Below are positions 1 to 11,310 of a DNA stretch of 64,000 nucleotides, in pieces. The DNA comes from Pratylenchus scribneri (taxonomy: Eukaryota > Nematoda > Chromadorea > Rhabditida > Pratylenchidae), in contig JAQSEB010000147.1 of assembly GCA_030063045.1 (NCBI GenBank), positions 310,001-374,000 of the forward strand, read 5' to 3'. The translations under genes and the position numbers were made by a program. The notes beneath the pieces were generated by a model. That model made no database searches. It saw only the letters and a program-made list of their open reading frames with translations, and was not told the DNA's origin. Position 1 is the first letter of the stretch. The number at the start of each line of letters is the position of its first letter.

Positions 1-3000
1 ATTTTTTCAAATTTGATGCTGCCAATAATTTTATTAAAATCACAACATTAAAAGTAGGCGAAAAATTGGACAAAAAATTTGAAGAAGAATTGGACAATTT
101 TTTGGCAATTTCAAAAATGGATTTCCCTAGAGTATCGGCTTTATTGGAGGTAAATTTAAAATTAATTTTTATTTTTCTATTTATTATAGTATTGATTGAA
201 TTCAATTTTTGTCATTTTCCTTGTAATCAAATTTTAAAAAAACCTATTTTATAATATTTCCAAAACATATTTCGGCAAATTTCACATAAAATAAACAGTC
301 ATCTATTTTGTGATTTTTTGGCCCAATTTATGTTAAAATCTGCCTCATAAAAAATAGCAAAGTGGCTTTAATTTTTATTCAGGGAAAATTTCGTATTTTG
401 TTAATAAATACTATTTTTTTATTGGGTTAATGATAACTCTATAATTTCTTAATTTTTTAATTTTAATAGAAAAATTTTTGTTTAAATAAATACATTTTAT
501 CACAGAAAATTAACAAATTAAAATATAGATTTTTTAATTATTTTTTTTTTTTAATTTTCAGAGTTGTCTAAAATGGAAACCAGAAGAGAGGCCCAATGCT
601 GAAGAGCTGCTTAAAGGAGAATATTTCAAAGATATTTCAACGCCCACAGAAAATGCTGATTTCGTTGAAGAAATGACCGAATATTTGGATGAACAATTTA
701 AAAACATTTTGTTCAAACTGGAGAAAGGTAGACGTAGAACATTAGAATGATAAAAAGGGTTTTCCTTTCGGCTTACCGTCATTTGCAGACGAACCGTCTG
801 GTGCAGATGGTAATAAAGCTATTGTGGCATTGTTTATAACATATTATTAAGCATTAAACTAGCTACAAAATGATATCAAAATAAAATACATTTGCCAATG
901 TCGAATATTCACCGAGTTATGGCCAAAAAACGGTTGGTTTAATTAAAATTGCTATTTTGACGGTTTTTGGCCATAACTCGGTGAATATCCAACATTGGCC
1001 AATATATTTTGATATCATTTTGTAGCAAATTTTATCCTTAATAATATGCCATAAACAATTCCACAGCAGCTTTACCGCTATCGACACCAGACGGTTTCGT
1101 CTGCAAATATGGTATCACGTTCCTTTCCTATTCTAATCTTTTAAAATTAGTGGAAAAATTATAGTAAAAAGTAATTTATTTAAATTTTTGATTATTATAT
1201 CAACTATGAAAAGGATTAGAAAGATTTTGAATAAAAAATTATTACAAAAAAAATAATTAAATTTATGTACAATTTTTTGAAAACAAACCGTCATATTGTT
1301 TAATTTTAAGTATTTTCTAATTTTAAATATATTTAAAATTTTTGTACAAATTTTAAAAAAAGGATATAAAAATGAGAAAGTCTATTATTGGGCACAAAAA
1401 AATATTTATTTAAACAAAACCGTTAAAAATTTTAATAATTAATTCACTACAAATAAAAACCTAATAAGCCAGGTGTCCAATATACACAGAATTTTTTACT
1501 TTTACAATATTTTGTGGAACAATTTGGACAATTTTCTACTTTCGCCATAATTTTTTAGTTCTAATCTAATATACAGCGTGAACATTTTTGGCAATTCCAA
1601 AAATAATTTTATATATAAATTAAATTTGCATTCAAAATCCTATTCATTATAAATTTTTTTTTGCCATTTTCTAAAACATTTTTCAGGTCAACATTTTCCT
1701 GAAACATCAGAATTTAAGGACAAATTTCGAAATCAAAAAGAAAAAATGAAGAAATTGATCGAAGGAAGAGAACAACAAGTACAAAAATCAGAGTCAGAGG
1801 TACATGTTAAAAAGGATAGTATTTAATTTACCGAATAAATTATTGAAAATGCCGAATAAAGTAATAATAGATTTAACGGTTTAGTGGTTTATCCTAGACC
1901 CCTAAACCCTATACCAATTCGAAATAACTCATCAAGGCGCATCGAATGGTTAGCCTAAAATTAAAGGTATATTAAACCATTTAAACCATCTTTTAGTTTC
2001 TGGTTCAAAACTAAATTAGAATTGGTTAAATCCAAGCCAAATAAATACCATTGGGTGCGCCTTGACGAGATCTATAGAATGGGTATAGGCTTTGGGGGTC
2101 TATTACAAACCACTAAACCGTTAAAATCTATTATTACTTTATTCGGCATTTTCAATATTCTCTTCGGCATTTTCAATAATTTATTGGCATTTTAAATATT
2201 TCCCCATTTTAAAAAGGAAAGTGACGAACTGTCATTTAAAAGTGCAAAAAATGAATCATTAAAAAGTGAAAATACTGACAATGAGAGCGATGAATCATTT
2301 AAAAGTTTGAATAATAATGAATTATCATTAAAAAATATTGATGAGTTAATTGAATGCGGAGAACAAACATTGATTAGTCATAATTTTGAGAATTTTAATG
2401 CATCACCTCATTCTTCACATCAATATTCCGTTGGTGATCCAAATCCAATGGCAACAACTTTGAGTAAAAAATATGACCATAAAGGGAAGGGCATCCTTCT
2501 TTCCCAGGAGACAACTCATTCGAATTCATTGCCATCATCTCCCAAAATTCAACCACATTTAAGGTTAAGGCAGCATAGAAAACAACAACAAACGGAGGGA
2601 CAATCATCAAAAAATGGAAACAAAATACTTGGAAATATAATTTCAAATTTAGACGAAAAAATGTCCCATGTTTTGGCCATAAATTCGCCTCATTCAACAG
2701 ATCATTCTGCAAAGCATTTTTCAAATTTGTTTAAATCAAATAAAATTTTTCGGCGTCATTCCTTTGGAAATTTGCCAATTAAACAAAATCCGTCAAAATT
2801 TTCAGTCCGTCGCCCCATATCGGATATTGATCAGGAAGAACAAGAAAATTGGTTAAATTTAAATTTTTTAAAGGAAAAAATGCCATCAGGGAGACATAGC
2901 GAAATTCGCTCATTTTCTTCATCTACCAAATCAAAATATGATAATGAAATTGTGAAATTATCTCCCGGAAATAAATCGGATGCTGGAATTGGCACAAAAT

Positions 3001-3194
3001 TATCTCTAAAGGAATTGTCGCTGAAGGTGCCGCTTTCAAAGGAAGGCAACCAAATGGAAAATGGAATTGATGGCAAAAAGAGATACAAACATGTGGAAAA
3101 ATGTATTAAAAGTGGAGCCGACTGTATCCTTGATTTTGCATTGGGTTCGTTGTGGATTTGGGGCAAAAGGAAAAATATTAATTCGAACTATTAA
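1..3194 (+). CDS. Protein-kinase-like gene, 3' part
   Basis: Partial gene entering from the left edge. Exons read at about 1-150, 562-727, 1687-1799 and 2217-3194, joined in compatible phases. The second exon encodes SCLKWKPEERPNAEELL, the pattern of kinase subdomain XI with its near-invariant Arg, so this is the end of a kinase C-lobe. About 370 residues follow: a charged stretch rich in Lys, Glu and Ser, then a low-complexity Ser/Asn/His tail with no domain I recognise. The intron 1800-2216 is nearly filled by an inverted-repeat element. Another frame is open to 3294 and ends in a very basic stretch, so an alternative last splice is possible. The kinase family cannot be assigned because the catalytic loop lies outside the window. 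The kinase identity is fairly secure; the tail exon is supported only by its long open frame. Confidence 0.6.
774..1113. mobile_element. MITE family 1, copy 1
   Basis: About 340 bp that is almost one long palindrome. The left arm contains gcagacgaaccgtctgg and the right arm its inverse; both arms run on through a conserved tract containing ctacaaaatgatatcaaaa. It lies in an intron of the kinase-like gene. Two relatives are at 5128-5452 and 22135-22487. There is no coding capacity. The outer ends are imprecise and I see no unambiguous target-site duplication; TA is possible. Confidence 0.75.
1832..2206. mobile_element. Inverted-repeat element, GATGAGATCTA family, copy 1
   Basis: The arms are inverted copies, running from tttaacggtttagtggttt on the left to aaaccactaaaccgttaaa on the right and continuing outward through an Att/gcc-rich stretch. 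The inner part carries the family core, here cgccttgacgagatctata. It makes up almost the whole intron of the kinase-like gene. Related copies or fragments occur at about 18340, 35272, 37318, 40755, 44755, 48520, 48765, 56447 and 57093. Confidence 0.7.
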
Positions 3195-3294
3195 GGTCCG
3201 GCACATTATGAGAAAAAATCGGACAGAAAAGCGAAGAAGAAGAACAGATCGCTTAAAAATTGAAGAGGAATATACTATGAAGAAATTGGATTAA

Positions 3295-4060
3295 AAAAAT
3301 TTTTTTATTTTCATAGAATACTGAAAAAAGAAAAATTGTGATTCATTTCAAAATTTTCAAAATTTTTTTTGATAAAATGAAAATTCTGTTATTGGGAAAA
3401 GTGAGAGATCAATGTTATTCCCTCTTTTAGTAATATTGAATTATTCATCCAATTTAAGATAAAAGTCAAATCTGTTGGAATAAGATGATTTTTATGACTG
3501 CTAAATAAATCCAAAAATTTAATAGAATAGAAAATTGACTCTACTCATTCTTTGAATTGGACAAAAGCTCCAAAAATTATACAGGACTATTCCTTTTTCA
3601 TATTCTCGATTCTTTAGAATCAATGCTAAATTATACCACCACTCTAGTGAAAATTTTAAATAAATTTACAAAATATGATTGAACGAAGATTTATTAGAAA
3701 AATTGAAAATCATAAAAATGAGTTTGTTGACAAAATCTACCAATTGAATGCAAATTTTGTTAAATAATTAATTATGTTATGATAAAAATGTTAACATTCA
3801 AGATTGGTTTTTTAATTTAAATGATTCAACTGAATTTATTCATCAAAGTTTAAATAATTACTTGTAAAATTAAGTCTCAAAGTTCGGACATAGGAATTAA
3901 GCCTAGCTGGTCTAGGTTTTGTGCCTGATTTAGGCTAGGTTAAGCTAGACTAGGTTAAAAATTAGTGATTGGACGTTCTCAAACATTTCATTGGACGCAT
4001 AATTGTTTGATTGGACGTATAAAGTGCCATTGGACGCATAAGGGGCCTTTGGACGCACAA
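3295..4060. other. Intergenic; contains a dispersed repeat and ttggacgcata repeats
   Basis: No gene recognised. Bases about 3735-3870 resemble 10328-10450, sharing a tract around gcaaattttgttaaataatt, so this is a dispersed or duplicated segment. Bases about 3965-4060 contain four or five imperfect copies of ttggacgcata, which explains the short open frame there. Confidence 0.5.
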
Positions 4061-4061
4061 A

Positions 4062-4115
4062 CTGCACTAGAACCCGTTTTTCTTGTTCTATTGCCTGAGT
4101 TCGCTGTGAAGGAAA
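4062..4115 (-). pseudogene. Kinase last-exon fragment
   Basis: On the minus strand a splice-acceptor-like ttccttcacag is followed by a frame reading RTQAIEQEK. This resembles the start of the last exon of the secreted kinase at 32370-32645 (QTQAKEQEL, with its own acceptor). The similarity stops after about 50 bases, so this is a stray exon fragment. It is short and the call is tentative. Confidence 0.4.
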
Positions 4116-4139
4116 GAATGATAAACCTACAGGTATATT

Positions 4140-4760
4140 TATACATTTTATATTATATTTATTTTAAAAATAAAATAATACATTAAATTTAATTTTAAAT
4201 TTTTATTCTTTCCAAAATAATATAGGATATTTAATTTTATAAATATTCTTGTATGGCTTTTCGATGCAAAATTTATTCTCGTCCAATTCAAAATAAATTC
4301 CATCAAATTCATCACGGCCAGACTTAAAATTTTTTAGTAAGATTTTAAATTAGTAAAAATTTTTGATTTTTTTGGGATTCTATTTTTAATATTGGCAAAT
4401 TTGTTTACAATAATTTAAAAATTTTTTGAACTTCCTTTACATATTAGGAAAATATGAACAAATATCCATTATTAATTTTTAAATATTATTTTGACGGAAT
4501 AAATGGCAAATTATAATTCAGGAACAAAATTTTCAAAAAAGCTATACAAATATTAAACAATGTTTGAAGCTCAACTGAACAAAAAAAATCTTCAGAAATT
4601 TACTTCTTGTTTAAAATGAGTAAATATATCCAATAAGCATATGAAAATTTAGTTCCTGAATTCGGTCAAAATTCCATTTTAAATATTTTACGAATATTTG
4701 TGCACCTTTTCATCGGGGAAAAATCTAAAAATAATTTAAATTTTGTAAACACATTCGGTC
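4140..4760. other. AT-rich intergenic stretch
   Basis: I see no gene or clear repeat here. The right end leads into the promoter of the cysteine-rich gene. Confidence 0.4.
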
Positions 4761-4762
4761 CA

Positions 4763-4770
4763 TATAAAAG
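4763..4770 (+). promoter_or_regulatory. TATA box of the cysteine-rich secreted protein gene
   Basis: TATAAAAG followed directly by a GC-richer segment, about 93 bases upstream of the ATG at 4863. This fits a compact core promoter with a short 5' leader. Confidence 0.55.
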
Positions 4771-4862
4771 GGCGCCTCCCCTGCTTCCCCAAAATCACCA
4801 AAAACATATTCTACTACAAATTTAAAATCCATCTAAAATCAAATTTGACTCCCATACTCAAA

Positions 4863-6126
4863 ATGAACTTCTTCAATTTCCTTTTCATTTTCTTCTTCCT
4901 TTTTGACATGCCAATGTTCATTTCCCAATGGGTCTGCGTGGAGGCGCAACCGGTTCCAACAATTAGGCCCCCTCCGCGGTGTCCAAATGGGTTGCCCGCA
5001 GTAAATGGTAAGTCATTTTATCACAGAGCCATATTTTCTTCATGAAATGGGCCCATTGCCTTCTATTATTCTTCGATCCCCTCAAAATTATTCATAAAAT
5101 TGAGCCCATTTTTTTATTTTTGGTTAGCCGACATTTGCGGACGAAACGGTCTAGGGCCGATGGTGGTAAAGCTGCGGTGGCATTGTCTAAAGCATTTTAT
5201 TAGGCATAAAAATTGCTACAAAATGACATAAAAAATATTGGCCAATGTTGTATATTCAACGAGTTAAAAAACTATACATTTAATTCAAATTATGTTTCTG
5301 ACAGTTTTTTGGCCATAACTCGATGAATATTCAACATTGGCCAAAGCTTTTGATATCATTTTGTAGCTAATTTTGTGCCTAATAATATGCTTTAAACAAT
5401 GCTATCGCAGCTTTAGCACATCTGCCCCAGACCGTTTCGTCCGCAAGTGTCGTAACATGGCTTTTTATAGAATGCTGGAGGGGAACTTGCCTTGATCCCG
5501 AATTACGATGCATGCCGAAGCATGGGTTTTGCTGCAAACCAGGGAAAGCCAATCCAGCCATTCAAGTAAGCTGCTTAGGAGTGCGCGATGGACTGCAATT
5601 TTGTGCAAGTAAGTCCTATTCAATTTTTTAATCAATCAATTTTGAGGATTATTGCCCTCCTTATTAGGTGATGGCGAATTTAACCTTTCTTTCAAATAAT
5701 ATTAAATAAAATATCACAAATATGAATAAATGGTGAATTAAGCTTTTCTTTTAAATAATATTAAATAAAAATAGTCAAAAATGTGAATAAATGGCGAATT
5801 AAGCTGCCTTTTTTTCAATGAATAAAAATGAATTTTTTAAGCTAAAATTCATTTTAAATTTGTTGCTAATAAACAGAAAATCCGTTTTTACATATAAAGA
5901 CCATTCACATTCACGTCGAAATTCCCCAAAATACTATTGTAAAAAATTAATATTTCCATCCATCCATCCAGTCCATTTATCCTAATTTTCCCAAATTGGC
6001 ACAGAGGGCGAAGCGAATTATCCCAAATATTTTGTCACTTGCACTGGGGGTCGTACCGTTATGCGCGAATGCGGTGCTGGCACCCAATGCCGTAATATAG
6101 GCAATGGGGCCGTGACTTGCGGCTGA
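4863..6126 (+). CDS. Secreted cysteine-rich protein, possible carbohydrate-binding module
   Basis: Three exons, 4863-5007, 5471-5608 and 6005-6126, join in phase to give 134 residues. Residues 1 to about 34 form a strongly hydrophobic signal peptide (MNFFNFLFIFFFLF at the start). A short proline-rich linker and two cysteine-rich parts follow. The first has CRGTC-like spacing and an FCC pair. The second, in the last exon, has the spacing C-TGG-RTVMREC-GAGTQC-GAVTCG, reminiscent of small chitin-binding modules such as CBM19; that resemblance is recalled, not searched. I start at ATG 4863 because it lies just before the hydrophobic core. Intron 1 carries a MITE ending about 18 bases before the acceptor. 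The product is probably exported and disulphide-bonded. Function unknown. Confidence 0.7.
5128..5452. mobile_element. MITE family 1, copy 2
   Basis: Terminal inverted repeats ccgacatttgcggacgaaac and its inverse ending cgtccgcaagtgtcg. The arms continue as inverted copies through the element. It lies inside intron 1 of the cysteine-rich gene, and its right end is immediately followed by the polypyrimidine-AG acceptor of exon 2. Confidence 0.8.
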
Positions 6127-6919
6127 TTGGATGGATGAACAGGACAAGGACATGGCAAGGCGCATTGTGATTTTCGATGATAATGGAATGAAAATTAGAC
6201 GCAAATAATGAATGAAAAATTAATCAAATATATTTGGTGGATATTAATATTATAATTAAATAAAAATTTGTTGCAAAAAGAAATAATAAATTTTCGATTG
6301 GTTGGGAAGTGTTTGCCATTGTATTAGCCTTGGGTGTGATTAGACTTCAACAATCGGGAAAAAAATTGCGAAAAAATGTTTATAAGAAATAAACAAGTAG
6401 TTTAGTTGTTTAGTAGTCCGCCAGGAATATTTGTTCCTATTCTTCTTCTTATAGTTCTTATTGGAAGTCATTTTTATCCAGAAAACAACATAGATACCAA
6501 ATGAGGAAGCCCATAATTTTTTTTTATTTTTGAATTTTATGAGAAAAACAAATGTCAGATTCAATGATCAGCTCATCGAGATGAGCTACATATCGGCCAT
6601 ATAATAAAGGCAATTTTCCCAAGCCAATAAATCATTTATAGCCTCCCTCACTTTTACCGTCCCACAATCTTTGTCTTCCAATCTAAAAAGTATCTTTTGG
6701 ATAATTTTCCAAAAAGGAATAATCCATCAAAAATAAAAAAAATATTACAGTAATTTATTTAAAAATTAAAAAATGAACATTTATCAAGATTGAATTCAAA
6801 GATGGGATTTTTTCGAATAATTGTTTCATTAACATCTGAAAAATAAAATTAATGTAAAAAATTGAAGGAGCAAATTCAGATTTAATTATTATTTTCCCAT
6901 TATTTCTTGTTTATTTGTT
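6127..6919. other. Convergent intergenic region with duplicated 3' flank
   Basis: Lies between two convergent genes. Bases about 6590-6780 resemble 9900-10060, 11680-11800 and 12020-12180, sharing cccaagcc and a ctaaaaag/ttttttgaataatttg tract. Because each copy lies downstream of a pepsin-like gene, this is their co-duplicated 3' flank. No gene seen. Confidence 0.5.
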
Positions 6920-9700
6920 TCAATATCCAGCAGATAATTTCTTCGGAGAAAGTCCAATTTGTTGATAATATTTATCGTCTAAATTCATCTGAAGGCAATG
7001 GTCTTTGAAGAATGAATAACCAAGCGCATAAAATTCGCCAAACTTTGCCGGGAGTGGTAAAAAAATTAGGAAGCAATTTCCATATTTACTCTGTAAAAAA
7101 TAGAAAAAAAATATTATTTAATTTGCAAAATATTTAAATTTAATTTCTTGTCGTAAAAAATATTATTTAATTTGCAAAATATTTAAATTTAATTTCTTGT
7201 CGTAAAATTTGTTAATTTAATTAAAATAATTTTTACCGGTAAAATATAATCCTCCGGCTTAAATTCAACGAATATTTTCTCTTGTTTGTCATTTACAAAT
7301 TCAAATTTTATCGCCGGAGCATTTTTTGTTGCATTGCATGGCACCTGAATAATTAAAAAAATTATAAATAATACAAAAAGGGATTTTTGTGCTCACAAAA
7401 ATTAATATTGATTATTTTTTTTCAAAAAATTACAAAATCACTTTTTTACATTTTTATTCAAAAAAGTGGTCAAATTTTTCGAAAAATTTTCATCATAATT
7501 TTGTCAAAAAAATTTTCGTTTTTTTCCAAAAAAACTTTATAAGTTAATAAAAAAAATCTTCAAAATATTATCGAAAATTGCCAAAAATTGCCAAAAATGC
7601 GGAAATATTGATATCAATTTTGACGGTCAAAAACTGGCAAAATATTGACAAAAATATCAATGAAAATCAATAAAAACATTGATAAAAAAAACATGTTTTT
7701 CATTAGTTTTAAGCTATTTTATATTCGCAAACAAAATATTGATATCATTATTAAAAATCCCAGCCCTAATAATTATAAATATTGTATATTCCACAGTCTC
7801 AATTAATTCCCTCCCCATCCTCGATTTTTAAAAAATCACCCTGTCAGAACTCAGAACACAGAGTGAATTTTAAATTGATTTTTATGGCATTTTCTTAGTT
7901 ATTAAAATCGATAAATTCCACTATGATTTGTTCAAAATATCTACAAATTAACGAATTAATAATTTTCCCAATTTTAAATAATTTCTCAGGCTATCGGTAA
8001 TTCTTAATTTAAAAAAAAAATGAAAAATACATTATAAATTCCAAGATGTGGTTTGACATTCAATATCTGGGCCAATGTGTTCATCTTTTTCTCGGGAATA
8101 ATGGTGAAGAATAGCGAATTAAAAATGATTGTTCCATTTTGGTCGAATGTTTTGATGGAGCCTTAAAGTGAAATGCGATTTACATTGGAATTTTATAAAA
8201 ATGATATTTTATTATTTACTGAAATCAGATTTCTCAAAATTTTTTTATTATTTTTAGATTATTTTGAATTTCTCAAAATTACCGTTCTTCGATTCAAGAT
8301 AAATATTTTGTGCAATCAATATCCATTGTGAAATCGATGGCATTGGCGGCTTATCAGCGTGAAACCATTTTTGTTCATTGCAGAATTCGAGCAAAGAAGA
8401 TTTGCCCGTAAAATCAACCATTGCAAATGAATTTTGTGCCATTTCGTTTGGATCTTGCGGATTGCTATAATTTTTATTTATTTTTAAAATTCTATGGATA
8501 AATTTATATTTGTTATAGCGTGAGCAAAAAATTTTATGTCATTTTTAATTTTTTTACATTCTAATTTTTAATATAAAATTAGTTGAAAATTTGTTAAATT
8601 TGCTAATAAGAAATGATTAATAATAATTTTATGATTTTTATAGACTTACAATTTCTCAAAATAGAATGTCATCGTCGTTGAATTTGTGCCCAATTTTTGC
8701 AATAGCCATTTTGCAAATGTATCCATGCCGTAGGTAGTCACATCTGTGGGTGCCAAACCCAAGAAACCATCGGCCGGAATTTTCACAAACGTATAATTAG
8801 TCAGGAGGCCATTTTTGGTGGTGACCATAAAATCAATTTGTTCTGTTCCATTTCCAGTGTTTAGCTAAAAATTCATTATTAAAAATTAGGATCTAATCAA
8901 ATATAAAGGCTTTTTTTTTTATTTCTGAACCAATCTATTTAAAAGTATTTATGGAAAAAAAGAAAATTAACCAAATTCATATTGTCCGAAGCAAAATAGC
9001 CGCTTCCATAAACAAAATTGGAATATTCCTCGGAAAAGTTGTTGAAGGTTGAAGATGACCTAAATTAAAGAAAATAAAATTAATTAATTAAAAAATATTT
9101 TTTACTATATTTTTATATAATTAATTTATAAATAAATTAAATTAGCTTTATAAAATCAAAAAAAAAAATTATTTAAAAAATTTCAAAACCAACTTTGGAT
9201 CAAAAACATTTCGACGATATATTTGTGGATCCGCCTTTGATGGTGGCACATATTCGACTGGGTTTAAATATAAAATGGTATCGGATATCATGGGACTAAG
9301 ACTCAAATTGAAATGTTGCGCTAGAAAATGATAATATTTAATTTAGACGATTCTGATACAGTTTTTTTTTTTGTTATTTCAGTCGAAATGAATTTTTAAT
9401 TTTTAATTTTGAACTAGTAATATTTGAATTTTATGTAAAAAGATTCTTTTGATTGTGACGAACGTGGAGTGCCAATTTGGAAGGGCATTGTCATTTGGCC
9501 AGTGGAATAGACTCGAAGACGCATTGGCCCATCCAACAAAGTGGAGAATGGTTCAGATTTCACTAAAAATTTATTTTAAATTGTTTTCTTTTCAATTACT
9601 AAATTGTGAATTTACCCTTCATTTTTGTCCAATTCTCGAGATATTTGCAATTGGCAATGAAGCAGGAAGCAAAAAGGAGGAATGCAATTTTAAGAAACAT
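6920..9700 (-). CDS. Pepsin-fold protein lacking both catalytic Asp motifs
   Basis: Nine exons in consistent phase: 9616-9700, 9464-9562, 9194-9320, 8972-9059, 8650-8864, 8283-8464, 8031-8161, 7237-7344 and 6920-7090. It starts with a signal peptide (MFLKIAFLLFASC). Pepsin family A1 landmarks then follow in order: IGTPPQHF, FDPKSSSTF, YGSGYF, DGFLGLAP, a central strand region, PCNATKN, DYILP, and a C-terminal LGYSFFKDHCLQ. The first active site should read DTGS; here SPMI follows IGTPPQHFNLSL. The second should read D-[ST]-G-T; here TIIFNS lies in the equivalent place before FFTIIP. Both Asp residues are therefore absent, and the fold is predicted to be kept without proteolysis. Possible roles are ligand or inhibitor binding, by analogy with other inactive pepsin homologues. 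It is the complete member of a three-copy array. Confidence 0.8.
7545..7770. repeat. Dispersed repeat in pepsin-like intron, related to 62640-63055
   Basis: Contains a long tract around aacatgtttttcattagtt followed by caaacaaaatattgatat that recurs near 62970-63040 in a guanylate cyclase intron. The preceding short period-like gaaaattgccaaaa stretches also match in style. Non-coding. Confidence 0.55.
7790..7990. repeat. Dispersed element, ccccatcctcgatttt family
   Basis: Shares ccccatcctcgatttt, ccctgtcag and atttgttcaaaatatc-like blocks with 36360-36610, and the last part with 53685-53800. It lies in an intron of the pepsin-like gene. Non-coding and degenerate here. Confidence 0.5.
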
Positions 9701-10510
9701 TTATTTAATTCTAAAAATGGTTAAATATGTTTTAATATATTTTAAAAAATAAAAATGGCATTTTTAGGTGAAAAAGAAAATGGGAAAATCTCATCTACTA
9801 TTTGAGGATGAAGAAAGTGAATAATTTTATTATCGTCCGCCTCCAACCTTTACCTTACACTAACCTTGACCAACTCCAAATCTTAATTTCTATTTCTATG
9901 GGTTGATTGAGAGGAAAATAGCTTGAGGCAACTTTCCCAAGCCCATAAATCAAATATTGCCTCCTTTCCCTTTTTTACATTCAGCAATTTTTGTCCTTCA
10001 TCTAAAAAATATTTTTTGAATAATTTGCCTTCAGGCAAAAATATATATAATTCCCAACTTCAAATAAATATTAGACCATTAAAAATACGTATGCTTAATT
10101 TAAACTTTAAAAAATGACAAACATTTTGAAGATGAGGCAAAAATAAAAACTGGCCAAATTCATTGTCAGAGTTGCGCAAAGGTTTTAAAAACATAGAGGC
10201 TTACTCCTTTTATGCTCATAATGGTAAAAATTGCCAGATGGCTTTTATCACCCTACTAAACAATTTACGAATTTTTTTTAATCTAAACTAACACCCATAA
10301 AAAGAATTATTTGGCAAAGTTGGCCTCTGGAATGCAAATTTTGTTAAATAATTAATTATGTAGAGTTAAAAATGAGAACATTCAAAATTGTTTTTAATTT
10401 TAATCAATCCAAAAAAATCATTGCCAAAGTTTAAATAATTTTAATTAATGCAAAACATCGAGGGAATTCAATTAATTTTTTATTATATTCCCATTCTCAT
10501 TTCTTTTCAT
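9701..10510. other. Intergenic between pepsin-like copies
   Basis: Holds the duplicated 3' flank (about 9900-10060) and a segment like 3735-3870 (about 10328-10450). Otherwise no gene recognised. Confidence 0.45.
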
Positions 10511-11310
10511 TCAATTCTTTGTGAATTTCTTTGGTGCCAGTCCAATTTGCTGATAATAGTTATCATCCAAATTAAGTTGAAGGCAATGATCTTTAAAAAA
10601 TGAATAGCCGAGTATATATGTTTTTGGGTTGTAGTTGTCAAATTTGAAAATTAGGAAACAATTGCCAGAATTACTCTGTAAAATTGCAAAAAAAAATTAT
10701 AAAATTTCATATAATATAAAAATATCTAATTATAAATTTATTTATGACATTTTACATGCAAAAATTCGTTAATTAATTTTGCACTTTAATTTTATAAATT
10801 TTGATTTTATTAAAAATTTTTACCGGAAAAATATAATCCTTCGGCTCAAATTCAACAAAAATTGTCTTTTCCTCCTTTTGATTAGGAATTTCAAATTTCA
10901 TTGTCGGTGCATTCTTTGTTGCATTGCAATGCAACTAAAAAATGGACAAAATTTAATATTTAATATATTTTTATCATTTTTGAGATGAATTTTTAAATAT
11001 TGAATTTTTAAGGAAAAAAAATAATAAATTAGATATTTTTTTTATGAATTTTATGATCAATCTTAATATCTTAAAATTTTTAAGTCTATAATTTCAATTA
11101 CAATGATTGAAATATATATAAAAATTTAATGACAATTTCTAAAATTCAAAAAATTTACACGATATATTCCGCGATCGTCAGCTTTGGCATTCAACAATTT
11201 GGCCAAAATTTGCATATTTTTCTCTGGTATTATGGTGAAAAATGATGACATCCCAATAGCGAGAGCGGCAAATTCGTCAATAATTTTGCTGGTTGTTTTA
11301 AGTCCATTTA
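10511..11310 (-). pseudogene. 5'-truncated pepsin-like paralogue (last three exons)
   Basis: Exons 11159-11310, 10824-10934 and 10511-10675 match exons 7, 8 and 9 of the complete gene at 6920-9700, with the same phases and intron positions. Residues such as MSSFFTIIPEKN, LHCNATKNAP and YILGYSFFKDHCLQ align directly. The catalytic-Asp position is again lost (AIGMSS). I find no exons 1-6 upstream, so the N-terminal lobe and signal peptide are missing. The surviving frames are open, so decay is recent or some product is still made. Confidence 0.7.

Noticed and set aside
2395..3166. Minus-strand open frames opposite the kinase-like tail
   Set aside because: Shadow frames of the plus-strand coding exon.
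3965..4186. 73-residue frame with repeated HWTH-type motifs
   Set aside because: Created by imperfect ttggacgcata repeats; no splice or start support.
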